Assembly (NCBI RefSeq): GCF_042643265.1
Contig: NZ_JBHRRZ010000015.1
Location: 248,001-312,000 of the forward strand
Direction of reading: 5' to 3'
Length of the DNA stretch: 64,000 nt
Source of the DNA: Virgibacillus_O sediminis
GTDB lineage: Bacteria; Bacillota; Bacilli; Bacillales; Amphibacillaceae
Part shown: positions 16,723 to 24,409 of the stretch, in pieces
Layout: every line of letters begins with the position of its first letter
Position numbering within the stretch: the first letter of the stretch is position 1
Translations under genes and position numbers: made by a program
Notes under the pieces: model-generated
The model's input: the letters and a program-made list of their open reading frames with translations, nothing else
Told to the model about the DNA's origin: nothing
Database searches by the model: none

Positions 16723-17403
16723 CTATAACTCCATCTCTTCCCCGATTTTCATTGCTTTACCTTGGCCCGTTCTTACCTTTTCAGCAAAATCTTCCGGATC
16801 CTGTTCAATGACCGGGAATGTATTATAGTGGACAGGAACAATTATTCTAGCATCAATCCAGTCTGCTGCAACCAGTGCATCCTCTGGTCCCATGGTAAAG
16901 TTATCGCCAATAGGAACAAATGCTACGTCAATGTCATTCATTTCACCGATCAGACGTAAATCAGAGAATAATCCAGTATCACCCACATGGTAAATGGTAC
17001 GGCCATCCACCTTCAACAGTATTCCTGCAGGCATCCCTGTATAAATGGTGGTGCCATCGTCTTCGGTGTAGGCAGATCCATGGAAGGCTTGAGTGAATTT
17101 CACGGTGCCAAAGTCAAAGTCATGCTTTCCTCCAATATGCATTGGGTGAGTGTTCAATCCCTTTGTCTCCAGGTAATTGGCAAGCTCATTCGGTGCCACC
17201 ACAAGGGATTCATTGCGCTTGGCAATATCAATAGTATCCCCCACATGGTCATTATGGCCATGGGTTAACAGAATCACATCCGCTTCTACTTGTGAAGCAT
17301 CCAGGTCACAGGCATCATTACCTGAAATGAATGGATCAATCAGAATTTTGTGAGAGTCTGTAACCACTTTTACTACACTATGTCCATGATAAGATACCTT
17401 CAC
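16723..17403 (-). CDS. ytkL: Metallo-beta-lactamase-fold hydrolase, UPF0173 (YtkL)
   Basis: A 226-residue protein with the metal-binding THGHNDHVGD motif (His48, His50, Asp52, His53), a second histidine-rich segment (FHGSAYTEDD) and HVGDTG near 147. This is the UPF0173 family of putative metal-dependent hydrolases; the substrate is unknown. The start is GTG at 17403 with GGAGAG six bases upstream, giving the family N-terminus KVSYHGHS; the frame to 17484 has no supporting site. The length is identical to B. subtilis YtkL. Confidence 0.9.
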   Translation of the reverse strand: MKVSYHGHSVVKVVTDSHKILIDPFISGNDACDLDASQVEADVILLTHGHNDHVGDTIDIAKRNESLVVAPNELANYLETKGLNTHPMHIGGKHDFDFGTVKFTQAFHGSAYTEDDGTTIYTGMPAGILLKVDGRTIYHVGDTGLFSDLRLIGEMNDIDVAFVPIGDNFTMGPEDALVAADWIDARIIVPVHYNTFPVIEQDPEDFAEKVRTGQGKAMKIGEEMEL

Positions 17404-17522
17404 AGCTATCTCTCCTTTGTCATAAAATATTTCCATCTTTAATAATTCGACAAAATTCTTCTGAATCCTTTTCCCGATGTCCAATTTTTTTACACTATCT
17501 TTTTAGATTATAAGGTCGACAT

Positions 17523-18194
17523 TTATTTATCTGCCGAACTGTTTTCCTTCAAGGAAGCCAGTTCTTTTTCTACCGGATTTGGTTCTAATGCTTCCAATTC
17601 CTCATCAAGTGTCCGCGATCCTTCGGTGAGATCCTCTGTAGTATCAGCTTCCGCTTCGTATTGTATCACTTTCTCTTCCATTCGCTCAAATCCCTGTTTT
17701 GTTTCATCGCTGCCAATAGAAGACAAACTCCGGTTCATCTTTGCTCTGGCACGGGCAGAGTCTGCCCTAGTTTTTAATGAATCCCGCTTGAGCTGCATTT
17801 CCCTATACTCTTTTTTCATTTCATCCAATTTATCCTTCAATGAATCAGTGTCTGCTTTGGCACGCTGCCATGAATCCAATAGAGCCTCCGCCTGTTTCTC
17901 ATTCTCCAGCTTATCTTCAATGGCACGGCGCGCAAGGTCATCTTCTCCTGCCTCCACTGCCTTAGCAGCCTGGCTGTGCCTCTTCTCGGCCATAACTTTC
18001 GCATCATTTGCTTTCCGTTTCAGCATTTTCTCGTGTGCCATCTGCTTGGCAACGGTACCCTCTGCTTCATGAATATCCGATTCCATATCACGCATGAACT
18101 GATCAAGCATTTTCACGGGATCCTCTGCCTTATCGAGCATAGAATTCAGCTCAGAACCCAAAACAGTCTTGAGCCGTCTGAAAAATTTAAACAT
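17523..18194 (-). CDS. pspA: PspA/IM30 family membrane-stress protein
   Basis: A 223-residue, almost fully alpha-helical coiled-coil protein starting FKFFRRLKTVLGSELNSMLDKAEDP, the N-terminal amphipathic helices of the PspA/Vipp1/IM30 (ESCRT-III-like) family that bind stressed membranes. The DPVKMLDQFMRDME segment is diagnostic. B. subtilis has two members, PspA (sigma-W) and LiaH (LiaRS). The upstream ECF-type promoter favours PspA-like regulation. AAAGGAGG precedes the ATG. It is monocistronic, between ytkL and the divergent peptidase gene. Confidence 0.9.
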   Translation of the reverse strand: MFKFFRRLKTVLGSELNSMLDKAEDPVKMLDQFMRDMESDIHEAEGTVAKQMAHEKMLKRKANDAKVMAEKRHSQAAKAVEAGEDDLARRAIEDKLENEKQAEALLDSWQRAKADTDSLKDKLDEMKKEYREMQLKRDSLKTRADSARARAKMNRSLSSIGSDETKQGFERMEEKVIQYEAEADTTEDLTEGSRTLDEELEALEPNPVEKELASLKENSSADK

Positions 18195-18230
18195 ACCTGT
18201 TCCTCCTTTGTACTACGTGAATATTTATAT

Positions 18231-18257
18231 TACGTATATTCCCATTCATTAGTTTAA
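18231..18257 (-). promoter_or_regulatory. Candidate ECF (sigma-W-like) promoter of pspA
   Basis: On the minus strand TTAAAC (18252-18257) and CGTA (18231-18234) are spaced by 17 bases, close to the TGAAAC/CGTA elements of sigma-W. B. subtilis pspA is a known sigma-W gene. An imperfect dyad (TACGTAATAT...ATATT-ACGTA) overlaps the -10 side. Confidence 0.5.
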
Positions 18258-18335
18258 TGAAAATATAAATTTATATGGATAATAAGCTTTCTGCTATAAT
18301 GGCAGAAGATATGATTAATGTGAGGTGTATAGTAA

Positions 18336-19433
18336 ATGACGAACCGAATGGAGCGATTACTGCAGGAAATGGGTAATAGAGGGATGGATGGCCTGTTGGT
18401 CACTTCAACGCCGAATTTCTATTACTTAAGCGGCTATTACACAGATCCACATGAACGTGTGATTGGCATCTATCTGAGTAAAGCAATGGATCCTGTTATG
18501 ATTCTGCCGTCCATGGAAAAACAGGATGCAAAAGCAGCCGGGTGGAAATTTGAGTTGGTCGGTTACCAAGATGATGAAAATCCTTGGGAACTATTCGCTT
18601 CATTTCTGAAGAAGAATGAAAAGCAGCCCACTGTACTTGGGCTGGAATATGACCACCTTTCCTTAGAAAGGTTCGAAGCTGTCAAACAAATTTTTCCAGA
18701 AACCGCCTTTCTTAATGCAAAGGAGATTCTCGCGGAATCGCGGGCAGTCAAAAACAAAAAAGAATATACCTTGCTTAAACAGACTGCCTCTCTTGCAGAT
18801 CTGGGCATTGAGACTGGTATCCGGTCTATAAAAGAAGGAATCAGCGAGCTTGAATTAATTGCCAACATTGAATATGAACTGAAAAAACATGGGGTGCGGC
18901 AAATGTCCTTCTCGACCATGGCACTGTCCGGTGCAAAAACCGCCTCTCCTCATGGTACTCCTTCTTCCAAGATAGTCTCTGGCGGAGATTTAGTAATGTT
19001 TGATTTAGGGGTTGTATTTGAAGGCTACTGTTCCGATATAACCCGTACCGTAGCTTTCCGTTCGATAACAGACGAGCAAAGAAGGATTTATAATACAGTA
19101 AAGGAAGCTGAGAATAAAGCAGTGCAAAGAGCGGAAATTGGCCTGCCGGTTGGACAGCTGGACGATGCAGCACGCTCTCACATAAATGATGCTGGGTTTG
19201 GACAGTACTTTACCCACCGAATTGGCCACGGATTAGGAATTGAAACACATGAGTATCCGTCCATGCATGGAAATAATCAACTGCCTTTAAAAGAAGGCAT
19301 GTGCTATACGATTGAACCGGGAATATATGTACCTGGAACAGGAGGAGTAAGAATTGAGGATATGGTCTACTTAACAGAGAAGGGACCTGAACGTCTAACA
19401 GAGTATCCCAGGGACCTTCAAATCATTGACTAA
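18336..19433 (+). CDS. M24 family Xaa-Pro peptidase
   Basis: A 365-residue creatinase-like N-domain plus pita-bread catalytic domain. The five metal ligands are all present: Asp223, Asp234, His298, Glu327 and Glu341 (MFDLG, CSDITRT, HRIGHGLG, TIEPG, VRIEDM). It is expected to cut Xaa-Pro dipeptides or N-terminal Xaa-Pro bonds with Mn or Co. Length and sequence pattern fit the YqhT/YkvY/PepQ group; I cannot choose between them. It starts at ATG 18336 after GAGGTG. A TATAAT -10 lies at 18295. It ends at a strong hairpin terminator. Confidence 0.92.
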   Translation: MTNRMERLLQEMGNRGMDGLLVTSTPNFYYLSGYYTDPHERVIGIYLSKAMDPVMILPSMEKQDAKAAGWKFELVGYQDDENPWELFASFLKKNEKQPTVLGLEYDHLSLERFEAVKQIFPETAFLNAKEILAESRAVKNKKEYTLLKQTASLADLGIETGIRSIKEGISELELIANIEYELKKHGVRQMSFSTMALSGAKTASPHGTPSSKIVSGGDLVMFDLGVVFEGYCSDITRTVAFRSITDEQRRIYNTVKEAENKAVQRAEIGLPVGQLDDAARSHINDAGFGQYFTHRIGHGLGIETHEYPSMHGNNQLPLKEGMCYTIEPGIYVPGTGGVRIEDMVYLTEKGPERLTEYPRDLQIID

Positions 19434-19440
19434 TTGCATA

Positions 19441-19500
19441 TGTACGTCCCCAGCCGCCTTTTGCGGCCCTGAGGACGTACAATTACAGTTAATTTTTTTT
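19441..19500. terminator. Terminator after the M24 peptidase gene
   Basis: TGTACGTCC pairs with GGACGTACA with an inner CCGC/GCGG stem, followed after 14 bases by a long T-run. It also covers the end of the leftward small gene at 19489. Confidence 0.7.
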
Positions 19501-19650
19501 ATTATTGTAGTGGTGAATTCCCTTATTATTATGCATCTCTTCAATTACCCCGCTTTGATAACTCTCATTCAGCTGATTCCGAACAGCCGCCACACCTTTT
19601 TCATCTTCAAAGATGTTTAGCGGATTATTATTCTTTTTATTCTTTGGCAT
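19489..19650 (-). CDS. Small asparagine/lysine-rich protein, possibly spore-associated
   Basis: A 53-residue hydrophilic protein starting PKNKKNNNPLNIFEDEK and ending in His/Asn/Lys-rich sequence. It has no cysteine or membrane helix. A textbook GGAGGTGA site lies five bases before the ATG at 19650; longer starts upstream lack one. Composition and the strong ribosome site resemble small sporulation proteins, but no known SASP motif is present, so the role is left open. Confidence 0.65.
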   Translation of the reverse strand: MPKNKKNNNPLNIFEDEKGVAAVRNQLNESYQSGVIEEMHNNKGIHHYNNKKN

Positions 19651-19721
19651 GTAAATCACCTCCATTCTTAGTGTGTCCATTTATTTGTAACCATGACTTT
19701 ATTTATGTTTCCAATTATTGT

Positions 19722-19750
19722 TTGTAGTGCTTCTATTCAGAGTATATAAT
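19722..19750 (+). promoter_or_regulatory. Predicted sigma-A promoter of the universal stress protein gene
   Basis: TTGTAG (19722-19727) and TATAAT (19745-19750) with a 17-base spacer, 24 bases before the start codon. Confidence 0.65.
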
Positions 19751-19773
19751 GAAAGGGAAAGGGGAGATGAAGC

Positions 19774-20202
19774 ATGGAGTATAAAAATATCGTAGTGGCA
19801 TTGGATGGCTCAGAGGCATCTGAAAAGGCATTTCAGAAGTCAGTGGACATTGCCAAAAGAAATAATGCCCGGCTGATCCTTGCACATGTCGTTGACTCCC
19901 GCACTTTTGCAACTGCAGAAGCATATGACCGTACACTGGCTGAACGATCGGAAACCTATGCAAAGCAGTTATTGGCCGATTATTCGGAGAAGGCCAAGAA
20001 TGCAGGCATAACCGAGGTACTGCAGTCCATTGAATACGGTTCCCCAAAAGTGAAAATAGCAAAGGATATTGCCAAGGATTTCCATTCCGATTTAATCATC
20101 TGTGGAGCCACTGGAATGAATGCAATGGAACGCTTTCTTATCGGAAGTGTATCTGAGAGTATTACTCGATATGCAACATGTGATGTCCTCGTCGTAAGGT
20201 AA
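19774..20202 (+). CDS. Universal stress protein, UspA family
   Basis: A 142-residue single Usp domain: N-terminal strand YKNIVVALDGSEASEKAF, and the C-terminal ATP-binding signature GATGMNAMERFLIGSVSESITRYA (G-x2-G-x9-G-S type). It therefore probably binds ATP like the MJ0577 branch. It is a single-gene unit with its own promoter, convergent with ackA. The physiological role in Bacillaceae is undefined. Confidence 0.92.
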   Translation: MEYKNIVVALDGSEASEKAFQKSVDIAKRNNARLILAHVVDSRTFATAEAYDRTLAERSETYAKQLLADYSEKAKNAGITEVLQSIEYGSPKVKIAKDIAKDFHSDLIICGATGMNAMERFLIGSVSESITRYATCDVLVVR

Positions 20203-20221
20203 AGCAGGGAGGACTCATTTT

Positions 20222-20268
20222 TAAAAAAAGGCTTTGCCACGGGCAGTTCCGTAACAAAACCTTTAAAC
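20222..20268. terminator. Probable terminator between usp and ackA
   Basis: AAAGG-TTTG pairs with CAAA-CCTTT around an 18-base loop that can fold internally. A and T content at both ends suits either direction, but the T-run is short. Confidence 0.45.
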
Positions 20269-20283
20269 CTTTTCTCCCAGCCT

Positions 20284-21465
20284 TTATGACAGTCTCATGG
20301 TATCCCTTGCAATCATTACCTCTTCATTGGTTGGAATTACAATGACCTTAACTGGTGAATGCGGGTAATTGACAAATTGTTCTTTTCCACGGGTATTGTT
20401 TAATGCTGGATCCCAATAAATCCCCATGAACTCCAGTCCATGCAATACCTTTTCTCTGATTGTCGTACTATTTTCCCCAACACCAGCAGTGAATATAATT
20501 GCATCTACACCGGACATTCTGGCGGCATAGGAACCGATATATTTATGGATTCTTCCGGCAAATACATCGAGCGCCAACTCTGCACGTTCATTTTCGCCAG
20601 CCTGCTGTTCAATATCACGCAAGTCACTGGAGAATCCGGATAACGCCAGCATTCCGCTTTCCTTGTTCAATACATTTACCACTTCTTCTGCAGTCTTTCC
20701 GGTCTTATCCATAATATACGGAATCAATGCCGGATCAATATTTCCAGACCGTGTTCCCATGGTTACACCTGCAAGCGGGGTAAAGCCCATGGATGTATCA
20801 ATGGATTCTCCGTTTTTGATGGCGGCGATACTTGCACCATTGCCTAAGTGGCAAGAAATAAGGCGGAGCTTTTCCAAAGGAACATCCATCAATTCAGATG
20901 CGCGCTGGGACACATACTTATGGGAAGTCCCGTGGAAACCATATTTCCGGATGCCGTAATCTTTGTAATACTCATATGGCAAGCTGTATAAATAAGAAGA
21001 CTCCGGCATCGTCTGATGAAATGCTGTATCGAAGACAGCTACCATCGGAACATCTGGCAAGATCTCCTGGAAGGCACGAATTCCTGTAAGATTTGCCGGG
21101 TTATGCAATGGAGCAAGTTCCGATACTTTTTCAATTTTCTCAATGACATCTTCCGTAATATTTACAGAATCACTGAAATACTCACCGCCATGGACAATCC
21201 GGTGCCCTACTGCATCAATTTCCTCCAGAGACTCGATCACTCCTGAAGACGCAAGTCCATCCAGCAGCTGTTTCACAGCTACTTCATGATCAGGGATGTC
21301 TCCAGTTTTCTTGTCCTTATTGTCGTTTACTTCCAAAGTAAATACAGCGTCATTGAGACCGATTCTTTCAATAAGCCCTTTTGCTGCCACTTCTTCATCC
21401 GGCATGCGGATTAATTGGAATTTCAATGATGAACTTCCAGCGTTAATTGCTAATACGTTACTCAT
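20284..21465 (-). CDS. ackA: Acetate kinase
   Basis: Interconverts acetyl phosphate and acetate with ATP formation; it is the last step of overflow metabolism. The 393-residue protein shows all family motifs: NAGSSSLKF (~7-15), AVFDTAFHQTMP with the catalytic aspartate, GFHGTSHKYVS, HLGNGAS, and FTAGVGENS. GGAGTTGAA precedes the ATG. It follows ytxK with an 18-base gap, so the two are read from the ytxK promoter, although an internal promoter as in B. subtilis is possible. I found no convincing cre site nearby. Confidence 0.97.
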   Translation of the reverse strand: MSNVLAINAGSSSLKFQLIRMPDEEVAAKGLIERIGLNDAVFTLEVNDNKDKKTGDIPDHEVAVKQLLDGLASSGVIESLEEIDAVGHRIVHGGEYFSDSVNITEDVIEKIEKVSELAPLHNPANLTGIRAFQEILPDVPMVAVFDTAFHQTMPESSYLYSLPYEYYKDYGIRKYGFHGTSHKYVSQRASELMDVPLEKLRLISCHLGNGASIAAIKNGESIDTSMGFTPLAGVTMGTRSGNIDPALIPYIMDKTGKTAEEVVNVLNKESGMLALSGFSSDLRDIEQQAGENERAELALDVFAGRIHKYIGSYAARMSGVDAIIFTAGVGENSTTIREKVLHGLEFMGIYWDPALNNTRGKEQFVNYPHSPVKVIVIPTNEEVMIARDTMRLS

Positions 21466-21483
21466 AGATGTTCAACTCCTATA

Positions 21484-22482
21484 TTAGTGTTTCTGGCTGC
21501 TGTCCGTATATTGAACAAACCACTGATTCATTTTACCAAGAATATCTGCCATCGCGTTGGCATTTTTAAAGGACGGTATCTGTGCGAGCAGAGGTTGTTT
21601 CGGTGCTTCTGTGCCGTTGCCTTTCTTCTGTAAGATAAGAATGCTTTTAATATGTTTATCGGATTTAAAGGCACTTTCCGGCAGCCGTACGACCCCCACG
21701 ATATGAGCGTTCTCCTGCAGAAAGCTGTGCAGTTTATCAGACTGGTCGCTGTCAAACAGGAAATCAGGTACGACAAAAATCAAATATCCACCGGGCTTGA
21801 CATAATTCAGGCTTTGTTCAATGAATAGGTGATGGGCATAGGAATGGCCTTCCTCGGCCCGCAATTCATATTCCCCAGCACGTATATCATCCGGGTAATA
21901 ACCCACAGGCAGATCTGAAACTACCATGTCAACAGGATCCATCAAAAATGGCCGTAAACTGTCTTGATGGAAAAACTCGATATTCTGCTTCTGAAGATTG
22001 GCATTCAATGCCGCCAAGTTAATCAGTGTCGGATCCACTTCCCCAGCAAAGGCTTCTACATCTTGTTCCAGACGGCTTAGCACTGTAGTAAGCAGGTTGG
22101 CAGTGCCACCGGCCGGGTCAAACACAGTCAGCTTCCCTTCCTTTTTGCTCAACTTTTCTGCAAAATAACCTACAAGCATTGCTACGGTCTCCGGTGTCAT
22201 CAAGTGCTGCTGTTGTGTCGAGTCCTTCATTCCTTTTAGGATGGCCAGTTGGACACCTTTTCTAATTTCTCCTATTTCGTACCTTCCCATATCTAATTCC
22301 TTTAAAGCATGCTCTAGTTTATGGGTCAGGATATCATCTACGTCGTCAGGAACTTCCTGGAGAAACATTAATTCCATGGTGAATGCCAGACTGTCCAGAT
22401 AAGGTTCCTCTATATGCTTCTGTATAATATCTGTCGTATTGTCCATCCATTCAAATAATAATTCCACTTTCGTCTTTTCCAC
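21484..22482 (-). CDS. ytxK: Class I SAM-dependent N6-adenine-type methyltransferase (YtxK)
   Basis: A 332-residue protein with an N-terminal helical region and a Rossmann methyltransferase core: motif I FDPAGGTANLL near residue 120 and the catalytic-site motif SDLPVGYYP in place of the usual D/N-PPY. This organisation resembles HsdM/TaqI-like N6-adenine methyltransferases, but no specificity subunit or restriction gene is adjacent. The constant neighbour is ackA, as in B. subtilis. The start is GTG at 22482 after GGAGG. Function unknown. Confidence 0.85.
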   Translation of the reverse strand: MEKTKVELLFEWMDNTTDIIQKHIEEPYLDSLAFTMELMFLQEVPDDVDDILTHKLEHALKELDMGRYEIGEIRKGVQLAILKGMKDSTQQQHLMTPETVAMLVGYFAEKLSKKEGKLTVFDPAGGTANLLTTVLSRLEQDVEAFAGEVDPTLINLAALNANLQKQNIEFFHQDSLRPFLMDPVDMVVSDLPVGYYPDDIRAGEYELRAEEGHSYAHHLFIEQSLNYVKPGGYLIFVVPDFLFDSDQSDKLHSFLQENAHIVGVVRLPESAFKSDKHIKSILILQKKGNGTEAPKQPLLAQIPSFKNANAMADILGKMNQWFVQYTDSSQKH

Positions 22483-22515
22483 TGTAATCCTCCGTTCCTC
22501 TTCCTGAGCGATTTC

Positions 22516-22544
22516 ATTGTACCAATTCCACCGCTATTGTACAA
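22516..22544 (-). promoter_or_regulatory. Predicted sigma-A promoter for ytxK-ackA
   Basis: On the minus strand TTGTAC (22539-22544) and TACAAT (22516-22521) are spaced by exactly 17 bases, 34 bases before the ytxK start. Confidence 0.65.
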
Positions 22545-22581
22545 AATTAATGAATGGCTTCAGAGAGGTTTTCTGCACAGT

Positions 22582-22616
22582 AAAAATCTCTCCCGCCGAT
22601 TGAGCGGGAGAGAAGC
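22582..22616 (-). terminator. Terminator after tpx
   Basis: TCTCTCCCGC pairs with GCGGGAGAGA around a six-base loop, followed on the minus strand by TTTTTA. Confidence 0.85.
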
Positions 22617-22624
22617 TAAACAAT

Positions 22625-23125
22625 TTACTCAGCCTGTTTTGCCGCCTCCAGAGCTGCATCATAATCAGGATGATCAGTCACTTCATTCACGTACTCTACA
22701 TAGGTAATCTTGTCATTCGAATCTACAACAAAGATTGATCTTGCCAATAAACGAAGTTCCTTGATCAAATTACCATACTTTTCTCCAAAGTCAGCATCAC
22801 GGTGGTCGGACAATGTATCAAGGTTTTTTACCCCATTGGCTGCACACCAGCGTGTCTGGGCAAAAGGCAGATCCATACTGATTGTCAGGACATGGACATT
22901 GTCGATCTTGTCAGCCTCTTCATTGAACCTTTTGGTTTGCTCGGCACAAACTCCAGTATCAAGAGAAGGGACTACACTGATCAACTTCACTTTTCCTTGG
23001 TAATCACTCAAGGAAACATCCTTTAAATCATTGGAAACAACTGTGAAGTCAGGTGCCTGGTCGCCTTTCTTTAATTCATTGCCTATTAGTGTGACAGGTT
23101 CTTGTTGGAATGTAACATTTGCCAT
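22625..23125 (-). CDS. tpx: Thiol peroxidase (atypical 2-Cys peroxiredoxin)
   Basis: Reduces hydrogen peroxide and alkyl hydroperoxides with thioredoxin as electron donor. At 166 residues it is full length. The peroxidatic cysteine is Cys60 in SLDTGVCAEQT and the resolving cysteine is Cys94 in RWCAANG, at the spacing known for Tpx. AGGAGGAAT precedes the ATG. A single-gene unit: promoter and dyad upstream, terminator downstream. Confidence 0.96.
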   Translation of the reverse strand: MANVTFQQEPVTLIGNELKKGDQAPDFTVVSNDLKDVSLSDYQGKVKLISVVPSLDTGVCAEQTKRFNEEADKIDNVHVLTISMDLPFAQTRWCAANGVKNLDTLSDHRDADFGEKYGNLIKELRLLARSIFVVDSNDKITYVEYVNEVTDHPDYDAALEAAKQAE

Positions 23126-23142
23126 TTAATCATTCCTCCTCT

Positions 23143-23190
23143 AATGTTGTCAACACTAACATTATGAATAAAATAGGAAGACATGTCCAA
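23143..23190 (-). promoter_or_regulatory. tpx promoter with adjacent inverted repeat
   Basis: On the minus strand TTGGAC (23185-23190) and CATAAT (23161-23166) are spaced by 18 bases. Immediately downstream, 23143-23163, AATGTT and AACATT enclose the perfect inner dyad TGTTG-T-CAACA (23145-23155). The dyad covers the expected transcription start, a typical operator position. It does not match the PerR box. Confidence 0.5.
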
Positions 23191-23231
23191 TGAAAGGAAT
23201 TTCCTCTATTTAACCATTATCTTTGGCCATG

Positions 23232-23684
23232 TTATATATCGTAATTCATCTGTCCTTTTTGTGTTCTTTTCTCTTTTTTATCGCCGTTCTTTTTGGTTTT
23301 CGCAGACTCCTTCATCAGTTGCTCCACCTTCTCCACCACTTGGGGAGCATAGTCGATCATCTTTTCATAAATATGGGTGTGCTGATCAAGGTGTACCATT
23401 TTAATTCCCTGCTCACTGACAATCAGGAAAGCCACCGGAGTGATGGAAACACCCCCACCGCTCCCTCCTCCGAAAGGAAGCTGTGACTCGGAATCCTGGT
23501 CTCCTCCCCCTCCGCTGAATTCACTTCCGCCTGCTGCAAAACCGAATCCCACTTTAGAGACCGGGACAATCACTGTGCCGTCCGGAGATTCTACCGGGTC
23601 TCCAATAATAGTGTTGACTTCAATCATATCTTTCAAATTTTCCATGGCGGTTGTCATTAAGCCTTGGATAGGATGTTCACTCAT
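23232..23684 (-). CDS. ytfJ: GerW family sporulation protein (YtfJ)
   Basis: A 150-residue protein of the GerW/YtfJ family, conserved in spore formers and linked to germination. Visible features are the N-terminal HPIQGLMTTAMENLKDMI helix, the strand VIVPVSKVGFGFAAGGSE, a glycine/serine-rich loop (~74-100) and a C-terminal charged tail rich in lysine. AAAGGAGGAA precedes the ATG. It lies one base downstream of ytfI, which is its upstream partner in the same operon. Confidence 0.9.
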   Translation of the reverse strand: MSEHPIQGLMTTAMENLKDMIEVNTIIGDPVESPDGTVIVPVSKVGFGFAAGGSEFSGGGGDQDSESQLPFGGGSGGGVSITPVAFLIVSEQGIKMVHLDQHTHIYEKMIDYAPQVVEKVEQLMKESAKTKKNGDKKEKRTQKGQMNYDI

Positions 23685-23685
23685 T

Positions 23686-24279
23686 TTATTCCTCCTTTTG
23701 TGATTTCTTTTTATTTTTTTTGGATATTATCCGTTTCGCTTTAAGAAGTGCAAGGATAGTTTTTCCGGTTCTCATGGAAACCATACAGTCAATCGTGCTG
23801 GACATTTCCCTCCCTTGGAAAATAGGGATTACTTGTATATCGGGTTCACATTCCAGCCTCCCGAACTCGGCAATCATACCAATTAAGGCACCTTTTACCG
23901 ACCAGGCCCCTCCGGCAAGCATTCCTGTACTGGCCGCATCTCCGGTCCCCCCCTTGGTGTACCACTTCAGCTGATGGAAATGCATATTTTTTAAAATGGC
24001 ATAAAGGTATCTGCTAACATCCATGGTTATGTTAAGCATTTCTTTCACTTTTCGGGAAAAGGAACCGGATACTAAATGGTCCAGTGAGTCCAACCAATCA
24101 TTATCCTCCCTTTTCTCCCTGGTGATATCTCTTGAGAATACTCTGAGCCTCAGGAAAAGAACTGAAATTGACAGTAGCTGTCCATTGCCCGAATATGTAT
24201 AATTTACGGTTATATAGATCCTGGAAAATAACAGGAGTATCAGAAGAATGAAAAGGATCGCTAACGATAAATAGACCAT
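23686..24279 (-). CDS. ytfI: DUF2953 membrane-anchored protein (YtfI)
   Basis: A 197-residue protein with one N-terminal membrane helix (residues ~2-20) followed by a beta-rich extracytoplasmic or cytoplasmic domain; the DUF2953 family always sits next to ytfJ/gerW in spore formers. The ATG at 24279 follows GAAGGT; the frame extends 15 codons upstream without a better site. The function is unknown; the constant pairing suggests a sporulation role. Confidence 0.82.
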   Translation of the reverse strand: MVYLSLAILFILLILLLFSRIYITVNYTYSGNGQLLSISVLFLRLRVFSRDITREKREDNDWLDSLDHLVSGSFSRKVKEMLNITMDVSRYLYAILKNMHFHQLKWYTKGGTGDAASTGMLAGGAWSVKGALIGMIAEFGRLECEPDIQVIPIFQGREMSSTIDCMVSMRTGKTILALLKAKRIISKKNKKKSQKEE

Positions 24280-24346
24280 CTGATGACCTTCTTTTTTTAT
24301 ATTCCTATCCTTAGATTGCACCATATAAGGAAACCTACTCGTATAA

Positions 24347-24376
24347 TTGGGATAAAGTCCCTTTAAATGCTAAAAT
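24347..24376 (+). promoter_or_regulatory. Predicted promoter of the NAD kinase gene
   Basis: TTGGGA (24347-24352) and TAAAAT (24371-24376) with an 18-base spacer, 34 bases before the ATG. Confidence 0.4.
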
Positions 24377-24409
24377 GAGGAAAAACCTATCAATGGAGGT
24401 AATGAAATA

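Noticed and set aside
21466..21600. cre site ahead of ackA
   Set aside because: The only dyad-like sequence in the 3' end of ytxK departs from the CcpA consensus at fixed positions.
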